In this document: positions 1 to 6,110 of the stretch, one piece after another | Layout of the letters: each line of letters begins with the position of its first letter | How positions within the stretch are numbered: the first letter of the stretch is position 1 | Assembly (NCBI GenBank): GCA_017452035.1 | Contig: JAFTNE010000243.1 | Location: forward strand, 1-9,103 | Length of the DNA: 9,103 nt | Direction of reading: 5' to 3' | From: Clostridia bacterium | GTDB lineage: Bacteria > Bacillota > Clostridia > Christensenellales > CAG-314 | Translations under genes and position numbers: made by a program | Notes under the pieces: generated by a model | The model's database searches: none | Seen by the model: the letters and a program-made list of their open reading frames with translations, nothing else | Told to the model about the DNA's origin: nothing

Positions 1-1088
1 AAATTTCCCTTGCCAACTATCGCAACCTTGCGCAACAAATGGTTGTGCTTGGGGACGGCCTAAATATTTTTGTTGGAGATAACGCTCAGGGTAAAACAAA
101 CCTTGTTGAGAGCGTCTATTTGTGTTGCATTGGAAAGTCTCCCCGTACCGACAAGGACAAAGATTTAGTGCGCTGGGGGGAACAAAACGCCTTTGTAAAG
201 GTAAACTACAACTGCCGATATGGCGATGGCGAAATCTCCTTCGACATCAAAACGCAGGGGAAAAAACGCATTGCTGTAAACAGCGTTCCCATTGCAAAAA
301 TGGCTGAATTGATGGGGTATTTGAACTGCATCTATTTTTCGCCAAACGAGATAAAAATTATTTCCCAGTCGCCAGCTGAAAGACGCAGATTTTTGGATAT
401 TGACCTTTGTCAGACGGACAAAAACTACTTTTACAGTTTGCAACGATTCAACAAAGCAATTGCGCAACGCAACAACCTTTTGAAAAGGGCCACAAGTGTT
501 GCGCAACTAAAAGAAATGGTGTTTGTTTGGGATGAGCAAATTGCCGAAGAGGGAGCGCGTATCGTTGCAAAACGCCGAGCTTTTTGCGAAAAACTGAAGG
601 TGTACGCAAAGCGTTGCCATGAAAAGTTGACGGACGGAAAGGAAACGCTTGAACTATCTTACGTCACGCAAATTGAAGGCGATACCACCAAAGACTTGGC
701 GCAAAACTACCTCGCGCTGTTGCAAAACAGCTTGGAAAAGGACTTTGGCATTAGGTACACTTCGGTGGGATGTCAGCGAGATGATATCTGCTTGAAAATA
801 AACGGCGTGGACGTACGTAGCTTTGGTAGTCAAGGACAACTACGCACCACTGCATTGTCCCTTAAACTTGCCGAGTTGATGATATTTAAAGATATCATTG
901 GCGAGTACCCAGTACTACTACTGGACGACGTTTTGAGCGAGCTGGATGCCGACAGACAAAAACGCCTACTGCACTTTGACAAGCGTTTGCAAATACTGCT
1001 TACCACAGCAACGGACATCCCCGAGGAAATGCTTGGCGACTGCAAACAGTTTGTAATTACCAACGGTGTTTGTAGGGAAAAGAAATAA
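1..1088 (+). CDS. recF: DNA replication/repair protein RecF (5' end cut by window)
   Basis: RecF is a cytoplasmic SMC-like ATPase that helps load RecA at single-strand gaps through RecFOR. The reading frame is open from the first complete codon at position 3. The residues before the first in-frame ATG (39) read ISLANYRNLAQQ, the usual RecF N-terminal 'L-x-N-[FY]-R-N' segment, so the ATG at 39 is internal and the true start lies just left of the window. Counting from that ATG, the Walker A loop GDNAQGKTN is at residues 13-21, the ABC-type signature SFGSQGQLRT at 261-270 and Walker B VLLLDD at 292-297. At least 361 residues are present, close to full family length. The motif usually written GPHRDD reads GCQRDD here (244-249), and QGQQRT reads QGQLRT. 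A terminator follows 25 bases after the stop, and gyrB, the common downstream neighbour in Bacillota, is absent. Confidence 0.97.
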   Translation, partial: ISLANYRNLAQQMVVLGDGLNIFVGDNAQGKTNLVESVYLCCIGKSPRTDKDKDLVRWGEQNAFVKVNYNCRYGDGEISFDIKTQGKKRIAVNSVPIAKMAELMGYLNCIYFSPNEIKIISQSPAERRRFLDIDLCQTDKNYFYSLQRFNKAIAQRNNLLKRATSVAQLKEMVFVWDEQIAEEGARIVAKRRAFCEKLKVYAKRCHEKLTDGKETLELSYVTQIEGDTTKDLAQNYLALLQNSLEKDFGIRYTSVGCQRDDICLKINGVDVRSFGSQGQLRTTALSLKLAELMIFKDIIGEYPVLLLDDVLSELDADRQKRLLHFDKRLQILLTTATDIPEEMLGDCKQFVITNGVCREKK

Positions 1089-1113
1089 TAACGACAAAAA
1101 TATACTCATATAT

Positions 1114-1145
1114 AAAAAACGAGGCAACTGTTTGCCTCGTTTTTT
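1114..1145. terminator. Bidirectional rho-independent terminator between recF and the lipoprotein gene
   Basis: The perfect inverted repeat ACGAGGCAA / TTGCCTCGT (1119-1127 with 1132-1140, loop CTGT) is flanked by an A run on the left and a T run on the right, which extends the pairing to 1114-1145. It has a T tract in either direction, so it can end both recF (plus) and the convergent lipoprotein gene (minus). Confidence 0.93.
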
Positions 1146-1195
1146 GTTATCAAGATTTTGATTTAAAAGATTTTTGACTATACATCGCATAAAAC

Positions 1196-1720
1196 TTACT
1201 TTGCTGCATCCAATGCATCTTGTGTACCAAAGTATACAACAATACCAGAAACGCCATAAGTCAAATCGTCTTTTCTAATGTCAATTTCCGAACTCAACCC
1301 CTCAGCTTTAGCAATTTGGAAAACATCTCCAATCAATTCGAAGTATTCCTTAGCTGAGCTTGCATCTTCAAAATAGATGATGACTAACAAATTTTCTTGA
1401 TCTTCGTCAAAAGCAGCAAGCACTTTGTCCAAGTCTTTTTCAATTTCTGCCAATTCTGGATGAAGCTCTTCCAACGATTCCTCATTTTCCTCAATAACAT
1501 CGTATTCCAAAAGCTGAGTAATCATTTCCAATACGGAGCTATACTCGTGGTCAGAATCAACAATATCATCTTTGTCCCCAACATTAACCGTATAATCATT
1601 ATCGCGTAAATTACTGCGTGCTTCTTTGTAGTCTTGTGGGATAACCGAGCAAGCAACAAGACTAAATGCAAGCACAAAAAGCATAACAATAGTTGTAAGT
1701 TTTAAAATTGTTTTTCTCAT
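1196..1720 (-). CDS. Small secreted lipoprotein, uncharacterised
   Basis: This is a 174-residue protein with a typical lipoprotein signal: basic MRK start, hydrophobic core at residues 9-20 and lipobox L21-V22-A23-C24. It should be exported, lipidated on Cys24 and anchored on the outer face of the cell membrane. The mature part is about 151 residues, strongly acidic in its middle (roughly 49-107), with a predicted alpha/beta feel: LLVIIYFED (about 111-119) is a likely strand and SSAKEYFELIGDVFQIAKAEG a likely helix. It ends in VVYFGTQDALDAAK. This style resembles small uncharacterised Clostridia lipoproteins, from memory only. The start at 1720 is supported by GGAGGG, 6 bases upstream. It is transcribed divergently from an XRE regulator, from a perfect consensus promoter bracketed by two operator-like repeats, so it is the likely target of that regulator. 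No function is assigned. Confidence 0.88.
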   Translation of the reverse strand: MRKTILKLTTIVMLFVLAFSLVACSVIPQDYKEARSNLRDNDYTVNVGDKDDIVDSDHEYSSVLEMITQLLEYDVIEENEESLEELHPELAEIEKDLDKVLAAFDEDQENLLVIIYFEDASSAKEYFELIGDVFQIAKAEGLSSEIDIRKDDLTYGVSGIVVYFGTQDALDAAK

Positions 1721-1745
1721 ATTGGCCCTCCAATAGTATTATTTT

Positions 1746-1766
1746 TTGACATTCAGTGAATGTCAA
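1746..1766. promoter_or_regulatory. Perfect 21-bp inverted repeat, candidate operator O1
   Basis: The half-site TTGACATTCA (1746-1755) and its exact complement TGAATGTCAA (1757-1766) sit around a central G. The site lies at the expected transcription start and early leader of the lipoprotein gene, and its right half covers the place where the -35 of the XRE gene should be. A 21-bp near-symmetric site suits a dimeric XRE repressor. Its centre is 50 bp from that of the related site at 1796-1816. That the adjacent regulator binds it is inferred from position. Confidence 0.75.
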
Positions 1767-1790
1767 TATGTAAATTATATATACTATAAT
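1762..1790 (+). promoter_or_regulatory. Probable promoter of the XRE regulator
   Basis: A perfect -10 TATAAT is at 1785-1790. The -35 region 17 bp upstream (1762-1767, GTCAAT) is poor, and this stretch lies in the right half of operator O1. The expected start near 1797 leaves a leader of about 32 bases containing operator O2. This suggests weak, autoregulated expression of the regulator. Confidence 0.5.
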
Positions 1791-1802
1791 ATAGTTTGTC
1801 AA
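1774..1802 (-). promoter_or_regulatory. Consensus sigma-A promoter of the lipoprotein gene
   Basis: On the minus strand, TTGACA (1802-1797) is followed by exactly 17 bp and then TATAAT (1779-1774), which matches the consensus at all 12 positions. The -35 hexamer lies inside operator O2 (1796-1816), and the start site falls at the edge of O1 (1746-1766). Repressor binding to either site should block it. Its -10 faces the -10 of the divergent promoter only 5 bp away, so polymerase cannot occupy both at once. Confidence 0.85.
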
Positions 1803-1816
1803 GCACTGAATGTCAA
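1796..1816. promoter_or_regulatory. Imperfect inverted repeat, candidate operator O2
   Basis: The right half CTGAATGTCAA (1806-1816) nearly repeats the right half of O1. The left half starts TTGTCAAGCA (1796-1805) and is only partly symmetric, matching TTG-CA--CA of the O1 half-site. It covers the -35 of the lipoprotein promoter and the likely transcription start of the XRE gene. Confidence 0.65.
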
Positions 1817-1828
1817 TTTGAGGGAAAT

Positions 1829-2074
1829 ATGTTCAAAAATAAATCAACGGACAACAAAAACAATATTTCTGGAAAACGGATTTATGATTTGAGAAAGTCG
1901 CAAAATCCAAAGATGTCCCAACGAATGTTGGCAGAAAAATTGCAACTTTTGGGTATTGACGTGGACAAAAATGCCATTCAACGCATTGAAAGTGGACAAC
2001 GGTTTGTAACCGACATAGAACTAAAAGCACTAAAAACTTTGTTCGGGGTAACATATGATGACTTGCTTGATTAA
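1829..2074 (+). CDS. XRE/Cro-type HTH transcriptional regulator
   Basis: This 81-residue protein is essentially one helix-turn-helix domain: GKRIYDLRK (15-23), SQRMLAEKLQ (30-39), then recognition-helix region NAIQRIESGQRFVTDIEL (48-65) and a closing LKTLFGVTYDDLLD. The SQ..LA.KL...I.RIE.G.R pattern is diagnostic for the Cro/C1 (HTH_3) fold. There is no ligand-binding or dimerisation domain beyond it. The ATG at 1829 is chosen because GAGGGA lies 3 to 9 bases upstream. An upstream in-frame TTG (1796) would start inside operator O2 and lacks a ribosome site. The gene is divergent from the lipoprotein gene and shares a 108-bp control region with two inverted repeats, so it is probably an autoregulated repressor of that neighbour. 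It has its own terminator at 2109-2140. Confidence 0.9.
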   Translation: MFKNKSTDNKNNISGKRIYDLRKSQNPKMSQRMLAEKLQLLGIDVDKNAIQRIESGQRFVTDIELKALKTLFGVTYDDLLD

Positions 2075-2108
2075 ATAAGTAGACATTATAAAATAATTTT
2101 ATCAGTTA

Positions 2109-2140
2109 AAAAAGGACAACCAATTTCGGTTGTCCTTTTT
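2109..2140. terminator. Terminator of the XRE gene, usable in both directions
   Basis: The 13-bp stem AAAAAGGACAACC / GGTTGTCCTTTTT (2109-2121 with 2128-2140) has a six-base loop and T runs on both strands. It ends the XRE transcript and could also stop minus-strand transcripts coming from the membrane-peptide gene. Confidence 0.93.
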
Positions 2141-2329
2141 GCGTATCAATATGCAGTAACAGGCTGTCAACAAAGAGCTGTATTTTGTTGAGTAATCAGC
2201 GTGTTTTTAGGTTTTGCTATGGCAAAATTTTTCACTGCTAAAAATTTTACATTGTTGGCAAGATATTTATTTGTATCAAGCCACTTCATCTACTGTGTGC
2301 ATAGCAGATAGGCGTAAATTTTGGAAATA
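2141..2329. other. Non-coding gap with three small hairpins
   Basis: No ORF with a ribosome site is seen. Three short inverted repeats are visible: TCAACAAA/TTTGTTGA (2167-2174 with 2184-2191), TTTTGC/GCAAAA followed by T5 (2212-2217 with 2222-2227), and ATCTACT/AGCAGAT (2288-2294 with 2303-2309, one wobble). The second looks like a weak plus-strand terminator. The stretch is probably the 3' trailer of the minus-strand membrane-peptide transcript. Confidence 0.5.
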
Positions 2330-2551
2330 CTAAATGCCGTTTAGACCCCAAAAGGAGTTGTTGCAACAGCAGTTGTTGCCGTTGTTCCAACCACTGCGAT
2401 TGTTGTTGCAACCAAAGTTGTTGCCAACGTAGCAGTTGAGTAGCATTATTACAAATGCAATGGTAAGGCCTGTGGTAAGGGATAGTTTTTTGCCACCATC
2501 CAAAACGGCATACAACAGCAAAAGGTACAAAAGGCTTTTTGTTATGTTCAT
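2330..2551 (-). CDS. Small two-helix membrane protein with Asn/Cys-rich tail
   Basis: This is a 73-residue product not recognised as a named family. Residues 5-17 (KSLLYLLLLYAVL) and about 28-41 (GLTIAFVIMLLNCY) are hydrophobic and probably membrane-spanning, joined by DGGKKLSLTT. The tail from residue 43 is almost only Asn, Gly, Cys and aromatics, with cysteines at 40, 48, 61, 62 and 63. The start at 2551 is chosen because AAGGGGGAAAA precedes it at good spacing; an ORF extended to 2614 would run through the intergenic control region. The tail is encoded by repetitive GTTGTTGC-like DNA, so it may have grown by slippage. It is divergent from arsR across 134 bp, so it may be under ArsR control. 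A start codon, ribosome site and sensible membrane topology favour a real gene, but no homology evidence is at hand. Confidence 0.62.
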   Translation of the reverse strand: MNITKSLLYLLLLYAVLDGGKKLSLTTGLTIAFVIMLLNCYVGNNFGCNNNRSGWNNGNNCCCNNSFWGLNGI

Positions 2552-2613
2552 GGTTTTCCCCCTTGATTTTCCAAAGATAGTTTTTATCTTACAATATGCG
2601 CAAGTTTTCGACA

Positions 2614-2632
2614 TTGTGACAATTGTACAATT
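2614..2632. promoter_or_regulatory. Overlapping palindromes, candidate ArsR operator
   Basis: The perfect 12-bp palindrome AATTGTACAATT (2621-2632) overlaps a hyphenated repeat TTGT...ACAA (2614-2630) in the divergent spacer. Further TACAA blocks follow at 2648 and 2658. An operator for the adjacent ArsR protein is plausible from position and symmetry only. Confidence 0.4.
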
Positions 2633-2636
2633 TTTG

Positions 2637-2663
2637 TTGCAAAAAGGTACAACCTGTTACAAT
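2637..2663 (+). promoter_or_regulatory. Possible arsR promoter
   Basis: A good -10 TACAAT at 2658-2663 ends 22 bases before the start codon. The -35 is uncertain: TTGCAA (2637-2642) gives a short 15-bp spacer, and TTGTTG (2634-2639) gives 18 bp. Confidence 0.4.
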
Positions 2664-2685
2664 ATACTTGGGAGAACTACTAAAT

Positions 2686-3015
2686 ATGCTACAAGCCACC
2701 CCACAAATATTAGATGATTTGGACGCTTACCTGCCAACCACGCAAGACACTGGCAAAATTGCGCGATTTTTTGCACTACTTGCCGACCAAACAAGGGTGA
2801 GGATGCTTTCTGCATTGGCGATAGCTCCACTGTGCGTAACCGACCTGGCAAGGGTACTAAAACTCAACCAAACTACGGTATCCCACCAACTGCGACTTTT
2901 GCGAGACGTGGGCATTGTGGAACGCACACGTAACGGCAAAATACTGCAGTACAAAATTGCCAACCCAAAGATAAACGAAATTTTGCTTGTCGGTGTGGAG
3001 TACTTAGGTTATTGA
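2686..3015 (+). CDS. ArsR-family winged-helix transcriptional regulator
   Basis: This 109-residue protein matches the ArsR/SmtB fold: FFALLADQTRVRMLSAL (28-44) is the helix pair usually written 'F..L.D.TR..IL..L', LARVLKLNQTTVSHQLRLLRDVGIV (54-78) is the helix-turn-helix with recognition helix, and RTRNGKILQYKI (80-91) is the wing. Members are cytosolic dimeric repressors released by metals or other signals. The common metal site ELCVCDL reads PLCVTDL here (48-54) with a single Cys50, and the C-terminal helix lacks the Asp/His set of the CzrA type. No metal site can be seen, and the signal is unknown. Start 2686 is chosen over the upstream in-frame ATG (2623), which lies in the operator region, because GGGAGA (2670-2675) serves 2686. 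Its stop overlaps the -35 of a downstream promoter. Confidence 0.9.
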   Translation: MLQATPQILDDLDAYLPTTQDTGKIARFFALLADQTRVRMLSALAIAPLCVTDLARVLKLNQTTVSHQLRLLRDVGIVERTRNGKILQYKIANPKINEILLVGVEYLGY

Positions 3016-3040
3016 CTTAAAGAATGGGTTATGGTACAAT
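3012..3040 (+). promoter_or_regulatory. Promoter overlapping the end of arsR
   Basis: TTGACT (3012-3017), a 17-bp spacer and TACAAT (3035-3040) match 10 of 12 consensus positions. The -35 contains the arsR stop codon. It probably drives the HAD gene through a leader of about 120 bases, separately from arsR. Confidence 0.65.
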
Positions 3041-3152
3041 TTTGTTGAAAAGTTGCTGTTTTGAGGGAAAGGTATTCCTAAAAACGGACGCTTACTTGCC
3101 ATTGCAAATTGCAAACGTGCAAATGTTTAGCGACAAAACAACATCATTTTGA
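3034..3152 (+). pseudogene. Probable relic of a duplicated arsR 5' end
   Basis: Three blocks occur in the same order as in the neighbouring arsR region. GTACAATTTT-GTTG-AAAA at 3034 resembles the sequence at 2625. GGACGCTTACTTGCCA (3086-3101) matches 2721-2736 at 15 of 16 bases. GCGACAAAACAA (3130-3141) resembles GCCGACCAAACAA (2782-2794). The second and third blocks share one reading frame in both copies: DAYLP then SDKT here, DAYLP then ADQT in arsR, with six residues fewer between them. The relic frame has GAGGGAAAGG upstream but no start codon after it, and it stops at 3150-3152. It is read as a truncated, dead paralogue. Chance similarity is not excluded. Confidence 0.4.
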
Positions 3153-3169
3153 TAAATAAAGGAGTAAAT

Positions 3170-3880
3170 ATGTACAAAAACATCATTTTTGATATCTACG
3201 GCACAATGATAGACGTGTGGACGGACGAAGGAGACATGGCCACTTGGCAAGCAATAGCACCACTATTGGATTTTTACGGGGTAAAACTACTGCCCGAGCA
3301 GGTAAAATTGCTGTTTTTTGAAGGATGTCAAAAGCAACTTGCTGAAGGCAAAAAGCGTTACGACTATCCAGAAATTGACGTAGTAAAGGTATTTTACGAT
3401 ATTTTGGCTAGCCAAGGTATAAAGAACAAGGGTACGGCAAAGTTTGTAACCCAGGCCTTTCGTGTGGCATCAACAAGAAAACTGCAACTGTTTGATGGTG
3501 TGTTAGAAACGCTATCAAAGCTAAAACAGGCTGGCAAAAAGCTGTACGTACTTTCCAACGCGCAAGCAAGTTTTACCAAAAACGAACTTGCAAAACTTGG
3601 CTTGCCAAAGTTTTTTAGTGGAATTGTGCTTTCCTCCAACTACGGCATAGCAAAACCAAGCACACAGTTTTTTGACGTTGTGGTGGAAAAGTACCACCTC
3701 GACAAAAGTCAGTGCATCTACATTGGCAACGACCTAAACAGTGATATTTTGGGCGCAAACAATTCGCAAATGGACTGCATTTGGTTAAACACTGGCCACC
3801 TACAAAACAACGGAGTGGCAACGCCCACCTACACCATTGACAACGGTGACTTTACAAAAATTTGCGACATTGTGTTGTAA
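3170..3880 (+). CDS. HAD-superfamily hydrolase (phosphatase or dehalogenase type)
   Basis: This is a 236-residue cytosolic enzyme of the haloacid dehalogenase superfamily. Motif I is FDIYGT (7-12) with nucleophile Asp8, motif II VLSN has Ser129, motif III KPS has Lys162, and motif IV GNDLNSD has Asp188 and Asp192. A helical cap (about 20-95) sits between motifs I and II. Most HAD phosphatases have DxD in motif I; here the second Asp is Tyr10, a pattern also seen in L-2-haloacid dehalogenases, while motif IV is phosphatase-like. Substrate cannot be told. The ATG at 3170 is chosen for the AAAGGAG at 3158-3164; the in-frame TTG at 3149 has no ribosome site. It follows arsR in the same direction but has its own likely promoter. 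No close terminator follows until 4107. Confidence 0.88.
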   Translation: MYKNIIFDIYGTMIDVWTDEGDMATWQAIAPLLDFYGVKLLPEQVKLLFFEGCQKQLAEGKKRYDYPEIDVVKVFYDILASQGIKNKGTAKFVTQAFRVASTRKLQLFDGVLETLSKLKQAGKKLYVLSNAQASFTKNELAKLGLPKFFSGIVLSSNYGIAKPSTQFFDVVVEKYHLDKSQCIYIGNDLNSDILGANNSQMDCIWLNTGHLQNNGVATPTYTIDNGDFTKICDIVL

Positions 3881-4106
3881 AAAGTGGCAACAGTGTGCTT
3901 GAAATAGTTTGAGTTTAGGCATAACAAATGCTAAAAACTCAACCGTACCACCAACTAATACCCTTTGTGACAATAGTTGATATAAATTGCGCCACTAACT
4001 AAAGCAAATCACCTACTACCTAATACAAATTGACCACTAACTAATGCAAGTTGCCACAAGTTGGCAGGAAATTATCCTCAAAAACAGCAAGTGCTTGCAA
4101 AACAAA
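3881..4106. other. Non-coding stretch after the HAD gene
   Basis: No gene with a ribosome site is seen; an ORF running right from 4044 is only the antisense of glpK. It holds an imperfect hairpin (GAGTTT/AAACTC arms plus GCAT/ATGC, 3911-3940) with no T tract, a degenerate tandem repeat (3992-4053), and short inverted repeats TGCCA/TGGCA (4052-4066) and GCAAG/CTTGC (4087-4098) just before the terminator. Confidence 0.6.
3992..4053. repeat. Degenerate 20-22 bp tandem repeat, three units
   Basis: Units begin at 3992 (CCACTAACTAAAGCAAATCA), 4012 (a 22-bp variant, CCTACTACCTAATACAAATT plus GA) and 4034 (CCACTAACTAATGCAAGTTG). A further partial copy, CCAACTAATA, lies at 3951-3960. Units share the CTA-C-TAA-GCAA core. 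It is non-coding, and its role is unknown. Confidence 0.6.
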
Positions 4107-4137
4107 AAAAAGACCTCACAACTTGTGAGGTCTTTTT
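4107..4137. terminator. Bidirectional terminator between HAD gene and glpK
   Basis: The stem AAAAAGACCTCACA / TGTGAGGTCTTTTT (4107-4120 with 4124-4137, 3-base loop) has A/T runs on both sides. It lies 56 bases after the glpK stop on the minus strand and also closes the plus-strand HAD transcript. Confidence 0.94.
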
Positions 4138-4193
4138 GTATTGTAGATAATATGTACTATTGTCTGCTAAAAGCTTTTGATATGTTTTACAAA

Positions 4194-5711
<1,518 letters not shown>

Positions 5712-5739
5712 TTATTGGGGGAATTATTGTCGTTACGTA

Positions 5740-6099
5740 CTACTCTTTTACGATTTCCTTAGTTGCAATGATATCTACACCACAACCACAAACGTCTGCA
5801 ATTACTACGTCACCAATGTGAACGGGAGCTTGTAAAACAACGTCTTTCAACAGTTCGAGGCTGTCAAAGATGAGGTGCTTGGGGATAGCTTCGCGAGTTT
5901 TTACGGAAACCATAGCGATGTTGCCACCCTCTACCTTTACAGAACCAGTTACCATACGTTTGGGACTGGTGATTTCGTTTTTAGCATAAATTACGCCACG
6001 TGGACAGATGTTACCAGTAACTTTGATATCTTGCAAGTTAGAGTCATCTACAGTCAAATGGCAACCCATTGGGCAGTTAATACAAATCATTTCTCTCAT
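5740..6099 (-). CDS. DUF1667 protein, four-cysteine partner of the flavoproteins
   Basis: This 119-residue cytosolic protein is of the DUF1667 (COG3862) type, recognised by the N-terminal CINCPMGCHLTV with Cys6, Cys9 and Cys13, then VTGNICPRG with Cys32, YAKNEITSPKRMVTG (38-52) and a C-terminal PVHIGDVVIADV..GVDIIAT. The CX2CX3CX18C set would suit an Fe-S cluster or a zinc site. Two extra cysteines, 104 and 106 (VCGCG), lie near the end. The biochemical role is not established. Genes of this family commonly sit next to GlpA-like and COG0446 flavoproteins, as here, so a small electron-transfer or cofactor subunit is inferred, in the position GlpC has in E. coli GlpABC. It starts 11 bases after the upstream stop, with AAGGAG spanning that gap, so the genes are co-translated. 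Confidence 0.9.
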   Translation of the reverse strand: MREMICINCPMGCHLTVDDSNLQDIKVTGNICPRGVIYAKNEITSPKRMVTGSVKVEGGNIAMVSVKTREAIPKHLIFDSLELLKDVVLQAPVHIGDVVIADVCGCGVDIIATKEIVKE

Positions 6100-6110
6100 A
6101 GTTACTCTCC

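Noticed and set aside
2217..2232. TTTTGC/GCAAAA hairpin with T run as a main terminator
   Set aside because: The stem is only 6 bp and A/T-rich, and a much stronger terminator already lies at 2109-2140. Kept only as a note in the spacer entry.
3024..3152. 42-codon ORF starting at ATG 3024 as a possible micropeptide
   Set aside because: The ATG has no ribosome site and lies inside the promoter spacer before the likely transcription start. The better reading is a decayed arsR copy.
3992..4053. Tandem units as a CRISPR array
   Set aside because: Units are contiguous, degenerate and without spacers, and no cas genes are present.
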